Source: Nothopassalora personata
Lineage: Eukaryota; Ascomycota; Dothideomycetes; Mycosphaerellales; Mycosphaerellaceae
Direction: 5' to 3'
Assembly (NCBI GenBank): GCA_033816765.1
Contig: CM066291.1
Coordinates: forward strand, 124,001 to 188,000
DNA length: 64,000 nucleotides
Within the stretch, counting starts at the first letter, position 1; every line of letters starts with the position of its first letter. The notes beneath the pieces were generated by a model, which saw nothing but the letters and a program-made list of their open reading frames with translations, ran no database searches and was not told the DNA's origin. Shown one piece after another: positions 10,401-22,309 of this stretch. The translations under genes and the position numbers were made by a program.

Positions 10401-11090
10401 GGGGCCCTCTCCTTCGGGTACTACTATAGTAATAGCCCGAACACTTATCGTATAAACCTACTTTAAGCTCTCGAGATCCTTAAGGAACTCGCGTACGTTA
10501 CGCTACTAAATCGTAGGCGTCTCTATACCGTAGTACTACTAGTTATCCTTATCGGCCTTTACTATCCGATTACGATGCCGCTAGGGTCTACCTAAAATTA
10601 CTAATAGCCTACCTATAGGTACCGCGTAGTAGATAGCGTTACTTACGCGCTCTACTCCCGCGTTATTAGCGAGTCGTAACCGAACCGTAAAGGCGCCGTA
10701 GCAATACCCTAGCTTATACGTATACGACTCTAACTTCGGTAGCCTTACCCTATTAATAGGTTACATTTAATGTCGGAGTATATACTTATACGATACTAGG
10801 CTAAGATCCGTATAGTTATCTAGGAGAAACGTAGCCTCGCGAAAGCCCTTACGAGTCTCGACTACGCCTCGTAAGTAACGCGCTAGATATATATCTACTC
10901 GCCTTAAAGGGTCGACTTTAGGAAAACTCGGACTTAGGAGCGACCTACTTCTAGTCCTCTACCTTTTCCCTAGTCGCTACGCTAGACACATATCTACTCG
11001 CCTTAAAGGGTCGACTTTAGGAAAACTCGGACTTAGGAGCGACCTACTTCTAGTCCTCTACCTTTTCCCTATTCGCTACCCTTCTTAGTT
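7480..11090 (-). pseudogene. pol of Gypsy A1 (RT, RNase H, integrase, chromodomain), RIP-broken
   Basis: A 63-residue open stretch at 9966-10157 contains YRGLNKIIVKNRYPLPLI and FTIIDLKDAYYRIPI, which are Ty3/Gypsy reverse transcriptase motifs. Near 9808-9840 the catalytic box reads YLDNIL, where YLDDIL is expected, a RIP-type change. At about 7560-7690 the C-terminal frame reads like a chromodomain (VLDRRKRKGKL ... EPAEGLAN), placing the element among chromoviruses. A 99-bp direct tandem duplication lies at about 10881-11078. Order and strand agree with the LTR orientation. Not functional. Confidence 0.85.
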
Positions 11091-12246
11091 AGAGCCTTCG
11101 TAGCGTCTACCCTACGAACCGCTTACGCGTTACGGTCCTTCTATAGGTGCCTATTCGGGCAATCCGTCTTAATATAACCCTTCTTATAGTATCTATAGCA
11201 CTCCGCTTTAGTCCTATCGAAGGTTATAGACGATCCGCCGGCGTCCCGCTAGTAACTCGTACCCGGGTCGCGCGACGCCTAACTATACTTCTACTACTTT
11301 AAGCTACGATCGCTTCGCCCTTAGTCGCCCTTAGTCTCTCGCCTACGGCGACTATACTGCCCGCGGTCGTACCCTCCGCTACCACGCTCCGTGCTTTTAA
11401 TACGCGAAGCTAGGATTACTAGTTCCTCTCTAGTTATTAGGATGTTATAAAACTTAACGATTACGGACCGTAGGCTAGGCGTAAGCTTAGCGAGTATGTA
11501 TCGTACGCGTTACGTCTCCGTATAGTCCCCTAACTAATCCTCTATAACATCTAGCTTAGTCGTAAACTAACGTACTATCTAGTTATCCTTCTATTTTACC
11601 GCCTTATACTCTAACATTACGTTAAGTACGCGGTTTATAGGGTTACCGTATACGTCTCGATAGAACTCCTTAAAGTCCTAGTATATATACCCTTTAAGGT
11701 TAAGGACGCTATAGTTAGCGTACTATTACTTACTTACCTCTCCGCTTAGGTATATAACCCTATATAGGACCTTTAACTCGTTCGTCGCATACGTGCCGCC
11801 TAAGAGGGTAAAGATAAGAGAGAGCTCCCTTAGGAATACCCGTACTTTCTTAATCGAGTCCCCTCTAAAAGGCGTAGGTTCTTTAAGACGTAAACGTGTC
11901 GTATACGATACGACCGCGCCTCGAGCTACGATATTATCGTTAGTTACTATAGATAGAGGAGGGGGAGGGGGAGTAGGGGATAGTTCTCCGCCGGATTCGC
12001 CCTAAGGGTCCGCCGGCGGTACGATTACGTCCCGTAAGATCTCTAACTGTTTAATCTCCCTCTATATCCCCTTCTCCTTAACCTCTACCCGAAGGGTATC
12101 CCTCCTTACGACTAAGGCTACACGCCTCGCTTATTACTAGGCCCTAGGGCTTAGGGGAGCCGTAGGCATAGCGCTACTATCGTCGCGTTCGGACTCTATA
12201 GTATATATAGATTATAACGAAGAGAAGAATTAGAACTATTAAGGGA
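11090..12246 (-). pseudogene. gag of Gypsy A1, RIP-broken
   Basis: At about 11155-11205 the minus strand reads CYRYYKKGYIKTDC, a CCHC knuckle in which a Cys and the His have become Tyr, the codon change expected from RIP. The region reaches the 5' LTR at 12247. The gag core itself is too degraded to delimit. Confidence 0.6.
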
Positions 12247-12432
12247 TGTCGTAATATATAGTACGCCTACGACCTAATAGTCGTAGATAAACTAATTCTT
12301 ACCTTTTATTTAAGACGTATCGCGCGTCGTAAGGTGTACGTATACGTATTACGTACGGCTTAGTAGCCGGTCGCAACCGTATGTTATATATAAGGCTACA
12401 TATAAGGGTTAGCTACTAGGCTACCCCTTATA
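12247..12432 (-). repeat. 5' LTR of Gypsy A1
   Basis: 186-bp partner of 5642-5827. Extra TpA changes, such as TGTCGTAATATATAG for TGTCGCAATGTATAG, show that the two LTRs were RIP-mutated independently. Confidence 0.82.
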
Positions 12433-12668
12433 CTATCTAAGAGGTACGCGAGGCGCGAGAAGTTAATATATAAGCCGAGGTACGTAGGTCGTCGGCCCGG
12501 GCCCGGTTACGTAACTCGCTATGTTTACTCGCTATACGGCTATAGGCTATTATACTAACTAGACTATACTAGAAGACTAGAAGGAAAACATACCTAATTT
12601 AACCTTAGTAAGGAGGTTCTAATAATAGATTAGGAGGCTATAGGAGGCTCTATACCTAGGGAGTTACT
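12433..12668. other. RIP-degraded spacer
   Basis: AT-rich, TpA-rich sequence between A1 and the B1 fragment. I see no gene or clear repeat in it. Confidence 0.5.
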
Positions 12669-13178
12669 CTAGGGCTCCGCTCTAGAGAGCGCCGCCTAGT
12701 CGTTTATAGGTATCTCTAAAATATCTAGGAACGAAGCTAGCAGAGGCGATACCTCTACTCCTAACGACTACTTAAGAGACGCTAGCTCCTTACGCGCCTC
12801 TTCCTCCTCGAGCTCTTCTAACTCTCTAGCTACGGCGTCGTCGGTACGACGCTTAGTTAGCTATAACTACTTTTAAAGACGAATTTTACGTATCTTTAGC
12901 CGTACCTCCTCCTCTTTAATCTTTTTAAGCTCTAGCTTAAGCTTATTACGCGAGTCGCGAAGGCATTCCTATTCCGGACGAGAAAGATACACGTCGCAAT
13001 CTTTATAGCCTTTATAAATATAGGCTAAACACTTCCTAGATCGAGAACCTACGATATATTTTACTATCGTACCTAAGGATTGTAATTTCTAATAGTTTAT
13101 ATACGGAGCTATCTTAAGACTAGAGGCTTCGGTATCTAAAGTAAGTCGTTAACGGCGTTTATAGAAAGAAGAAGACAT
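12669..13178 (-). pseudogene. Antisense accessory ORF of Gypsy fragment B1, RIP-broken
   Basis: 510-bp former ORF (ATG at 13178, stop at 12669), collinear with those at 47622-48131 and 59970-60479 and homologous to the intact gene of element C. RIP stops interrupt it. It is opposed to the B1 LTR orientation, as in the other B copies. Only this gene, the polypurine tract and the 3' LTR of B1 remain. Confidence 0.8.
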
Positions 13179-13251
13179 AATTAGCTATTATAGTAAGATG
13201 TAATAATAGCTTATAAAGCTTCGGGACGAAGCTAGGCTAGAAGGGGGATAG

Positions 13252-13615
13252 TGTTACGGAATAATTCCTATTAGACCCTAGAATTATAGGATAAGATATA
13301 TACGTAACTAGATCCTACCTAAGCGCTTAGACTTAGGGTACTTATAATTAGACTAATTAGACTACTTATGCTTAGAATGCTTAGACTAATTAGGGAGATC
13401 TACAAATCTCCTTTATATTTAGGAACGCTAGAAACTCTTATAGTTCTAATACGTTTAACTTATATTACTATCTTACTAATTAGAATATACTCTTATTCTA
13501 ATTATTTATCTTCGCTTAGCTTACTCTAGCCTCTCTAAAGAATACCGCTATATAACTTAACTTATCTCTCTTTTAAGACTAGCCCTAGAACGAGATATAA
13601 TAGTAATATAAGATA
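13252..13615 (+). repeat. 3' LTR of Gypsy fragment B1
   Basis: It follows the polypurine tract GAAGGGGGATAG and starts TGTTACGGAATAATTCC. Imperfect GACTAATTAG-type repeats (about 13350-13400) precede a part shared with the B2 LTRs. The right end near 13,600 is approximate. Confidence 0.7.
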
Positions 13616-13624
13616 GGAGGGAAG

Positions 13625-15157
13625 AGAGAAGATTATTTATTTATAAAAATAGAAATAAAAGTAAACTTTTATAGGGGCGTAGTATAGAGACGCTACGTAA
13701 ATAGAAGATAGGCGCGTAGTAAGCGACTAGTAGGCGGTAATGCGCGTAATTGCTCGTTATTATTATCCTCCTCCTCCTCCTTATTATTATCCTTATTATA
13801 CTTACTACGTAAGTCAGGTAGTAAGAACGCCCTATTAGCGGTAGTAGTATTAATGTTCTTAGCCTATAAAAACTATAACCGAGGTTAGTATAGGACGCGT
13901 ATATAAGGTATAGGTTACTTATAGTACGGCCGAGCTTAAAGAGCCCGTTAAGAGCCCTATTCTACTCTTACTATAGAACTATAGACGTAGTAGCTACGGT
14001 AGAGAAGGGGCTAGTAGTAGAGGCGCCGGTAAAGCGTATACGAGTATTACCTATATACTTATTCTTACAGGTACTATATTACCTCTTACCCTAGGAGAAG
14101 GTTAGCCGAGTTATATAAGGAGTAATAGTATAGCGTATACGAGGCGTAGTACTTATACCTAGAATCTACTCGCTAATATTAGTATAGAGGTAGTATTACT
14201 CGTCTAGAGTATCTTACTCCTCCTAGGTAGGAGGATCGCTAAGCTCGTAGGTAAGCTTATTACGCTAGGCGCGCGCGGCGCGTAGGCGAGCTACTAGCTA
14301 TATAATAGAGACGCTAGTATTACTTACGTACGGGTACCTACTAGTCCTATAGTACCTATACTTCTTAAGTAGCTTACCGGTAGTAATGCTATTATATATA
14401 TCTAGCTCGTCTATTATACGGTTAGTAAGCATATCGTAAGTAGCGAGCGTAACGAATACTTACTATTTATAAAGTATAGGAGGTACCGTAAGTATATCTT
14501 AATATCTATACTTAGACGCTTAGCTAGTAATAATTTTAGGGTCTACGGCCCTAATACGCTAAACTTACGCTTTACTAGCGTATCTAGTATACCGAGCGTA
14601 CTAGAAATCTATTATAGTACTAGTAATAGTATTAGTAGGTCTAGTATATTATATACTAGGTCCTCCTAGTAAAGTTAGTCTTAGATAGCTTCTTCTAAAG
14701 CTATAGTAGTACTAGTAAGTCGCTAGTAGTACTAGTATAGTACGCTACGAGAACGTAGTATAAGTAAGGAAAGAAGAGGGAAAGGAGTATACTTCTTAAA
14801 CGCTTAAGTTAGTTAACCGGGTAACTATAACTTTAACTACCTATACCCCGATAACGATACGTACGTAACGCGTAGGCGTACCGTATAGTACTAGAACTAC
14901 TAAGAAATATATAGAATTACTATATAGAAGCCTCCTAAAGCCGTAAGTTAAGGGTAGCTTATCCTAGGAGGGGAGGTAGTTATTAGGGTAGCCTATAGCT
15001 AATCCTTATATATAATATACGGTTAGGCCCGGCTTAGTAGGCTATACGTAACGCGTATACGTATATTAAACGACGTATATAGCATCTATAGAAGAAGGTA
15101 AGCTCTAGTTGATCTATAATTAGAAGATCGTAGGCGTACTATATATTATAATATCCC
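13625..15157 (+). mobile_element. Gypsy A3 fragment (antisense ORF remnant plus 3' LTR)
   Basis: Reverse-complement homologue of 61122-62680: it has the same antisense-ORF region and then, after the purine tract AGGAGGGGAGGTAG, an A-type LTR (about 14987-15157). It is therefore the 3' end of a plus-oriented A element. Gag and pol are absent and everything is RIP-mutated. Confidence 0.65.
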
Positions 15158-15960
15158 CTTATAGTCCTTATAAGTACCTATATTTAAAATCTTTAATCCT
15201 ATAATCCCTATTATTATAGACTTATATATACTTGCTATTTATCTATATACTTACTATTTGTCTAAAAGTACACTCGCTATATATAATACTACGTCTAGCG
15301 ATTAATCTAGTACCCTTTTATATTAAAATTAAGCTATAGACTACCACTAGATTAATCCAAGTAGCTATTTAAGATAACCTCTTTAATACTATAAGATATA
15401 TACCCTCTTTAGTCTCTATAATACGGCTAGCCTAATTAAACTTACGTAAATTATTCTTCGTAACCTTTATACTATCCTTATCTATCTTCTATAAGTCTCC
15501 TATCTACTATATCTATATTAACTCAATTACGTAGTAGAAATTGTTGGTATTTAGGGTATAAGGGCGTTAGTATATACTATAGTTTTATTAGTCTACCTAC
15601 GCGTACCTAACGAGTTAGACTTATACTTATACTATCGTAAGCTATAGTAATAACCGTATTTATAAGGATAAGCGCGTATAGGATATACTATTACTATTGC
15701 TATTACTATTGCTATTATTATTCTAAGGCTAAAATCGCTAAGTAAGTCGTCTATAGTTAGACTTCTATATATTAATAAGTATAGAGTTAAAGAAATAGTA
15801 ATAGTAGTAGAAGTTAATATACCCGCTATAAGTAAGTAAGTTAAGCTCCTTAATACTTACTATATACTATTATTAAGGAGCCTAACTTACCTACGTAGTA
15901 TAAGGGAGCGATAATACCGCCGCGACTCGCTACGATTATAGTCGATAATAGCGAGTCGCA
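15158..15960. other. AT-rich RIP-type DNA; boundary with gene island 1
   Basis: No gene or recognisable domain, but some simple (CTATTA)n-like runs near 15690. Composition changes sharply near 15,960, where CpA and TpG reappear. This is the edge of the first gene island. Confidence 0.6.
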
Positions 15961-16301
15961 GTAGTATTGTTGTCGCTATTGTTGATGCTGTTGTTAAGGA
16001 AGAGCGAGTGCAGCGATTGAGATTTTGAATAAGCGTAATTACTGGTTATGTAAGCCTAGGCCACCGCCTTAAGCTTTCTAATTTGACTAGGGCTCCCGAG
16101 CTTCGTCATCACATGCCACGACCATTCATCAAGATCGCGCCCAGCAAACAACACGATAACACACCCGACAGCTGCAGCTACGCACGGCCTGACACATGCG
16201 ATTCACATGAACCATGCTGCCGTGATCGCATGAGGTCTTGGCACAAGGTCAAGGCACCCAATGCATCCCAGCAGCACGGCGCAACTGCCACGTAGTCCGC
16301 C

Positions 16302-18188
16302 ATGACCAGCAGCAATGTCCGGAGCAGCTCCACCCACTCGACTGCCTCCACTTTGAGACCTCGCACCAAACGACTTATATCCGGACTGGACGAGGGCGAG
16401 GAAATCACCTTCGACCCGATCAATGCCAGAAGTACCCGCGTAGCATCACCCGTTCCTTCGCCCTTCGAAAGCCGATCAGCCTCGCCGATACCCTCAGCAC
16501 ATCCACAGAGAACGAGTCTTCCCCACCGAAGAGAGCATGCTGCCAGGTCTGGAGAATCGCCAACCCGAGGCGGCTCCGCCGGACGAAGGAAGACTGGCGC
16601 GGACTCGCCGAACCCATTGGCGGGACTATGGGGTACTTCGTGGAATACTCTGCAAGGCATAGCGTCCGACCTTCTTGGAAGTGATCTGTCGTCGAATGAA
16701 GGCTCAAGCAAGCCGAGAGCCAGGCGACCTCTGAGCCGGCCGGACAGTCAGCGGACTGGGTCACCCAGTGGCCCTCTTAGTCAATGGGGACCCTCAACAC
16801 CGACATCGCACCCTCGAGGCAATGACATAGGAGTCGGATCAAGAGACGAGCAATTGGCAGAATTACGAGCGCAGAAGAGGAAACACATGCTGACACGGCA
16901 AGAGAGCAGCTATCCTGATGCTATGGGCAAGTTCAAGCGGAGACTGTCAGATGACCGAAACTCTGCGTCAGCGCCGCCAGGCGACAATGAGGATCGGGAA
17001 GCATTGGTATACCTGCACCATGTTAAGAAAAGCGACACGATGGCTGGAATCACGATTCGGTACAATATATCTGCAAATGCTCTGCGCCAGGCGAATAGAA
17101 TGTGGCCGAATGATGCTGTCCAGGCCCGGACGACTCTGATACTGCCGGTGGATGCATGTGGAGTGAAAGGGAGGCATGTTTCAAGTGCGGAGGGAGATTT
17201 GGATGTGCTAGGTTCTGAGAGCGAAGCATTGTCTTCGATGCAGGCTGAAGAGGTGCCCACCCCCGCGGTAGCCAATCCCATGCCGAATGGGAGAGCGGGA
17301 CATGCTGGACGAGATCGCACGAACTCCGCTTCTACACACACAACATCTGCAGCTGGATCGGTCGTCGAAACGGAACCTCCTTGGAAGCATGATTCCTGGG
17401 TAATGTTGCCAGGCGACGCAAAACCCACCGAAATCGCACGCCTGCCGCGAAGAGCGCTGGGCTATTTTCCTCCAGCAAGACGGAAAAGCCACTCTTACTC
17501 TGATTTAGACACACCGTCAACGTCGCTGGACCTTGCGCGCACCAGTACGAGCGATCATAATAACCCAACACTATCACCATTGCGATCAACGCCGCCTCGG
17601 CGAACACCTTCCCGAAGAGCCAGCAATGCCATGAATGGGTACTTTCCCAACTATCTATCTGGACCTGGCGGCGTTGGCAGCATGGGAAGGAACGTCCACT
17701 TTCCAGGCCCCGCACAAGATGGCTTGAACAAGATATTCGCAAAACACTTGCCTGACGTCGCGCCTCCTCGGAATCAGCAATCACTACTCCAGCCCGATTT
17801 GCCATTTCATACCGACGACGCAACGCCCGCGGCATCCGGCAACGCGACACCAGCATACCCAAATGGTCCGAACCTGAACCTCAACCTTGAGAATGTCGGT
17901 GGCGCCATTGAGTCATGGGTACGGCGACTGGCCAGCAAAGCTGTACACACACCGTCAGATCGACAACAAGCTGCGAGAGCATCTGTTGGCACGCCGGGGA
18001 AAGGTACTGGCGGGATTGGCGATCTCATTGAGATGACGGATGAGTTCGAGATTGGTGGCGATGAAGACGAGGATCGTAGAGGTAGAGACGGGTCGATTGC
18101 TCAGGTCGTGCATGCGAGTACTGCTACGAGCTATTTTGATGGCGCTTCTACGAGAGTGAGAGGTAAGAGTGACAAGAAGGATTCATAG
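16302..18188 (+). CDS. LysM-domain protein, intracellular type
   Basis: 628 residues in one exon. The ATG at 16302 is preceded by an in-frame TAG at 16293-16295, which supports this start. One LysM domain lies at about 235-285 (HHVKKSDTMAGITIRY ... LRQANRMWPNDAV ... LILPV). The flanks are long, low-complexity and rich in Ser, Pro and Arg, typical of disorder, and the C terminus is acidic. There is no N-terminal signal peptide or membrane segment, so it differs from secreted LysM effectors and resembles the intracellular LysM proteins widespread in fungi, whose role is poorly defined. The LysM call is firm; the function is not known. Confidence 0.88.
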   Translation: MTSSNVRSSSTHSTASTLRPRTKRLISGLDEGEEITFDPINARSTRVASPVPSPFESRSASPIPSAHPQRTSLPHRREHAARSGESPTRGGSAGRRKTGADSPNPLAGLWGTSWNTLQGIASDLLGSDLSSNEGSSKPRARRPLSRPDSQRTGSPSGPLSQWGPSTPTSHPRGNDIGVGSRDEQLAELRAQKRKHMLTRQESSYPDAMGKFKRRLSDDRNSASAPPGDNEDREALVYLHHVKKSDTMAGITIRYNISANALRQANRMWPNDAVQARTTLILPVDACGVKGRHVSSAEGDLDVLGSESEALSSMQAEEVPTPAVANPMPNGRAGHAGRDRTNSASTHTTSAAGSVVETEPPWKHDSWVMLPGDAKPTEIARLPRRALGYFPPARRKSHSYSDLDTPSTSLDLARTSTSDHNNPTLSPLRSTPPRRTPSRRASNAMNGYFPNYLSGPGGVGSMGRNVHFPGPAQDGLNKIFAKHLPDVAPPRNQQSLLQPDLPFHTDDATPAASGNATPAYPNGPNLNLNLENVGGAIESWVRRLASKAVHTPSDRQQAARASVGTPGKGTGGIGDLIEMTDEFEIGGDEDEDRRGRDGSIAQVVHASTATSYFDGASTRVRGKSDKKDS

Positions 18189-19003
18189 ATGAATTCAAGC
18201 ACCGACTCAGCTATCTAGCCCGATACTGTGCTGCAGTCGTGTCCCATGTTCGGGTATATTGTATTCAAATAAGCCACTTCTGGAAGATGTTTTGGGATTG
18301 CCGCAATTGCCTTAGTGTTCCATGTGCAGAGCCGCATGCATGGACTTCAGGGTCTGTTGGAGGCGGTCCGTAGATATCTCGTTCGCATCGCTGTGGTTTC
18401 TTGCTTCCTTGATTATTAGATACAGTCCCGTTGGATTGTCGCTAGTCTATCGGGTAGACACATAGATGACATCATATGTTCTTGGGCCGGGAATAACAAA
18501 AGATTATTGCCGGGTCTTCGGGTGTAATTCTGCCACGCTAGACCCCACGATCGTCGTCGACGAATCACAGCAATTCTTTTGATGCTGCATACTCCATATT
18601 CGCGACCTCGGGCGAAGTCCTTCCTGCACCTTGACGCGCTCTGCATTGGGTGTTAAGAGCTTATTAACAACCATTTCCCGCACGGCAACGCACGGCAAAT
18701 TTGAGGAAGTATACATTGGGTTGAGTGTCACAGCTTCCATTGCTTTCCTCAGCTTCTCGTCTTCTCTTCTTGTTTACACTGCTGGTGTTGGTGGACCGGC
18801 TCATGGTTGACTGCCATTGCGGGTGCGGTATTGCTACGAACGGCTGGCCGCGATCGTATGTCAAGAAGCTCGAGGTCGTTCACTCACAGCAGGAACGTGG
18901 TCGTTGGACGGCCTTGTGAAGCGGGGGGGGGGCAGCTTGCCGTCGCAGATACTGTGATACCATACCAGCTTGACCCGAGTGCTCGGGAGCACATCTCCGC
19001 TCA
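18189..19003. other. Intergenic region, LysM gene to SDH1
   Basis: Normal-composition DNA with no convincing gene, only short overlapping frames. It should hold the 3' UTR of the LysM gene and the SDH1 promoter. A poly-G run is at about 18922-18931. Confidence 0.5.
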
Positions 19004-21109
19004 ATGGCCCAACCCTTTAGCCGATCCCTCCTGAACTGCTTCCGCTGCTCTCCAACGACCTCTGCGTTAGCACGCCGCACATCCCACTCCCTCCGCCACC
19101 AACGACGAACGACCGCAGTCACATCCCAAAGACGAACCTACCTGGGCCACGCTCAACGCCGCCGCGCCACAACCCAGTCCGGCTGCCCCATTCCCTCACC
19201 CCATCCCCTAATCGACCACCATTACGATGCCATCGTCGTCGGTGCTGGCGGCGCAGGTCTTCGAGCTGCCGTAGGCCTAGCAGAAGCAGGCCTCGAAACA
19301 GCCTGCATCACAAAACTCTTCCCTACAAGATCTCATACCGTTGCAGCGCAAGGAGGAATCAATGCAGCGCTAGGGAACATGACAGAGGATGACTGGAGGT
19401 GGCATATGTACGACACGGTAAAAGGGAGTGACTGGCTGGGAGATCAGGATGCGATACATTACATGTGCAAGGAGGCGCCAAAGGCAGTCTATGAGCTGGA
19501 GAATTATGGGATGGCCTTCTCAAGAACGGAAAATGGGAGGATTTATCAACGAGCTCTCGGAGGGCAGTCTTTGAAGTATGGAAAGGGAGGTCAAGGAGTC
19601 AGGTGTTGTAGTGCGGCGGATCGGACAGGACATGCTATGTTGCACACGCTGTATGGGCAGAGTGTGAAGGTAATTTGTGCACAGGGACGAAAGTGAGAGA
19701 TGTTTAGGCAGTACTGACAATGTCGACGACAGCACAACACGAATTTCTTCATCGAATTCTTCGCCATAGACTTGCTCATGGTCGATGGAGCCTGCGTCGG
19801 TATTCTCTGCATGTCGATGGAAGATGGGACATTACACAGAGTGTTTGCCAAGAACACAGTACTCGCGACAGGTGGATACGGGAGGACATACTTTTCCTGC
19901 ACATCAGCGCACACGTCGACTGGAGACGGCAACGTAAGCTCGAGGTCCTGTTCAAATAAGTTCCTGCACTAACATGTTGGTCCCCAGGCGATGGCCGCTC
20001 GAGCTGGCCTTCCCAACCAAGATTTCGAATTTATTCAATTCCACCCTACAGGCATCTATGGAGCTGGCGTCCTCATCACCGAGGGATCCCGCGGCGAAGG
20101 CGGCTATCTCCTCAACAGTAACGGTGAACGCTTTATGGAACGATACGCACCTACCGCTAAGGACCTCGCCTCACGAGACGTCGTGTCCCGATCAATGAAC
20201 ATGGAGATCCGCGAAGGCCGAGGGGTGGGGCCCGACAAGGATCATGTATACCTCCAACTCTCGCATCTTCCAAAGGAGCTTATCATGGAGAGGTTGCCCG
20301 GAATTGCAGAGACTGCATCAGTCTTCTCCAGTGTAGATGTGACGAAAGAGCCAATCCCAGTGCTGCCAACAGTACACTACTGCATGGGCGGCGTACCCAC
20401 GAACTGGAAGGGTGAAGTCCTTAACGTCGACCCGATCACCGGAGCCGAGAGACCTGTGGAAGGGCTATACGCAGCCGGTGAAGTCGCATGTGTCTCCGTC
20501 CACGGCGCAAATCGTCTCGGTGCCAACTCTCTGCTGGACATCGTCGTCTTCGGCCGAGCATGCGCCATGGACATCGCCGCAAACTTCGAGAAAGGCATGC
20601 CCCACAAGAAAGCCCCCGAAGACATCGGCATGAAAGAGCTTGCGGCAATGGAAGATATCCGAAACGCCGATGGCGACAAGCTCGGAGCAGAAATCCGCAG
20701 CGCCATGCAAAAAGTCATGCAAGCAGACATTTCCGTCTTCCGCACAAAACAGGCTCTTGAAGCCGGGAACGCAAAAATCCAGAAAGCGCAAGAAGATTTC
20801 CGGGATAGGTTGGCCGTGAAAGACAAGAGCATGATCTGGAACTCGGATCTGATCGAGACGTTGGAGATGCGGAATTTGCTTACTTGTGCGGCGCAGACGG
20901 CCAAGAGTGCGGTGTTGAGAGAGGAGAGTAGAGGAAGCCATGCGAGGGAGGATTTTCCGGGCAGAAATGATAAGGATTGGATGAAGCATACGCTCAGCTG
21001 GCAGAGGAATAATGCGGATGAGGTGAAGATCGGGTATCGCGGTGTAGTGATGGATACCTTGGATAAGAGTGAGATGGAGAGCATACCGCCGGTGAAGAGG
21101 ACTTATTAG
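19004..21109 (+). CDS. SDH1: Succinate dehydrogenase flavoprotein subunit, mitochondrial (complex II)
   Basis: Three exons: 19004-19669, 19733-19933 and 19988-21109. The introns of 63 and 54 bp have GT...AG ends and CTGAC / CTAAC branch-like sites. The joined frame gives 662 residues, normal for the family. An Arg/Ser-rich N terminus is a likely mitochondrial presequence. The FAD-binding motif [12 protein letters not shown] is at about 78-89, and the His of [11 protein letters not shown] (about 111) is the expected covalent FAD site. The third exon carries [20 protein letters not shown] of the substrate and FAD region. It oxidises succinate to fumarate and passes electrons to the iron-sulfur subunit in the inner membrane. 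It stands alone, with no operon-like context. Confidence 0.96.
19670..19732 (+). other. SDH1 intron 1
   Basis: 63 bp, GTAATT...GACAG, with an ACTGACAA branch-like site. Removing it joins codons for GQSVK to HNTNFF in frame. Confidence 0.92.
19934..19987 (+). other. SDH1 intron 2
   Basis: 54 bp, GTAAGC...CCCAG, with CACTAACATG as branch site. Removal joins STGDGN to AMAARAGLP in frame. Confidence 0.92.
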
Positions 21110-21286
21110 ATGATGTACAGAAGAACTGCGACTCACCCCAGTGAGTCGCCGCTCCCTTGGCAGCCACATGTCAACAAGAATCCATTGATAGGACTTCTTG
21201 CTTGGCATTCAATCAGCCGTAACATGTTTCGACCCTCCTCCTGGCCTTTTCACACGCACTGGTCCTCAAAGCCTGAAACCTCTCCT

Positions 21287-21742
21287 TCACCCGGCCAGTT
21301 GTGTAGAATCCGGCAGGCGAGTATGCTCCCGTCTGGTGGACGGTGCAAGTGCAGTGAAGCAGTGCACCAGGAGCCACCCGTGGAACGCCTTGCGCACATA
21401 GATCTCTGATGTCTGCTGCTCCCTGCTCAAGTCATTGGCCAAACCGAAGGCGCATCCAAGCATATCCCGGGTGTCGTTCATATACCCATCAATATTGCTG
21501 ATGCCTCGTGGAGCTGGCATGTAGTGAGGCTCGTGCTCCTTGTACCAGCTGTTTGTGTTGGTCTCGAGGATGTTGGAGTAGTGGGAAATGTCGAGACCAG
21601 TAGTGGCGGCCCATCGCACCGAGTCCTTTAGTCGTTCACCGCAGGTCCATCGGTCTTTCAGGTGCAAGTCGATGTGTTTGATGCGTCTGCTGTTCCCAGG
21701 CCCGATCGCGTTCATGTACCCCCTCAAACAGGGCAAAGTCAC
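21287..21742 (-). CDS. Hypothetical protein, uncertain
   Basis: 151-residue open frame downstream of SDH1 on the opposite strand. Its residue use is not obviously random (HYSNILETNTNSWYKEHEP, then a stretch around DTRDMLG), but I recognise no family, signal peptide or membrane segment. It could be a gene remnant. If it is not real, 21110-22090 is simply the intergenic end of island 1. Confidence 0.3.
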   Translation of the reverse strand: MTLPCLRGYMNAIGPGNSRRIKHIDLHLKDRWTCGERLKDSVRWAATTGLDISHYSNILETNTNSWYKEHEPHYMPAPRGISNIDGYMNDTRDMLGCAFGLANDLSREQQTSEIYVRKAFHGWLLVHCFTALAPSTRREHTRLPDSTQLAG

Positions 21743-21977
21743 AGCGATGGATGTGTACCTCGAATGTGTTTAGGCCGTAGAAGATGGATACAGATTCGCT
21801 TCGATTTGGGCGATTACGCTTAGTAAGTGTTGGTTGACCTGCTAGTCTGCGATCTCCGTGGTGGCATTGAAATAGTATTGCCCTCCTAAACACGAGTTTC
21901 TGCCCCCGGAAAATAGAATTGACCGGTGGTGGAACATGGCAGCAGTAGTGGGAGCAGTAGTAGTAGTACTACTACGG

Positions 21978-22038
21978 ATTATCGCTTTCTCTGCGTCGAT
22001 AACGCTTCGCTTTCTCTGCGTCGATAACGCTTCGCTTT
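21978..22038. repeat. 25-bp tandem duplication
   Basis: The unit CTTTCTCTGCGTCGATAACG plus CTTCG occurs twice in succession just left of the DNA transposon, followed by a partial third copy (CTTTC). Confidence 0.8.
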
Positions 22039-22094
22039 CCGTCAATCAACTCGACTCGACTTTATCCTCAACGGCCTGGAGAAATGAACTATTA

Positions 22095-22275
22095 CCGTGT
22101 GCAGAAGTCCGCGCCATGCTGCGCACCTCGGTCCGGAGTAAGGCCGTCCCTGCATCTCTCATAGTAATTAGGTGTAGCAGCTGGGATTCGAGTACTTGTC
22201 ACTGCATATAGCACCTCACTGTCGTGTTGTTAATATATAGCCCTCGTTGCCAATCTGAGGTGTTGTTGGCGCCCT
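22095..22275 (+). repeat. Left terminal inverted repeat of the DNA transposon
   Basis: The outer 28 bp match the right end almost perfectly. The rest matches the right arm with scattered differences, for example GGTGTTGTT near 22255-22265 against its counterpart near 25430. Confidence 0.75.
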
Positions 22276-22309
22276 CGTTACATCTATAGTTGGGCGTAGA
22301 TTGCCGCTA

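Larger units (their letters stand above)
5642..12432 (-). mobile_element. Gypsy chromovirus A1, RIP-mutated, minus orientation
   Basis: 186-bp LTRs at 5642-5827 and 12247-12432 begin TGTCG and end in TTACA/TTATA. The tract just inside the left LTR, read on the minus strand, is purine-rich (GGGAGGGGAGGCAAT), so that is the 3' LTR. Gag, reverse transcriptase and chromodomain remnants run right to left, and an antisense ORF occupies about 5830-7470. All frames are broken by RIP stops. A clean solo LTR sits inside at 6831-7178. Target duplications are not visible. Confidence 0.85.

Noticed and set aside
16178..16711. Minus-strand 177-residue frame
   Set aside because: It overlaps the LysM gene, which has a clear domain and an upstream in-frame stop; the minus frame has no recognisable features.
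20377..21208. Long minus-strand frames under SDH1
   Set aside because: They are opposite-strand shadows of the third SDH1 exon.
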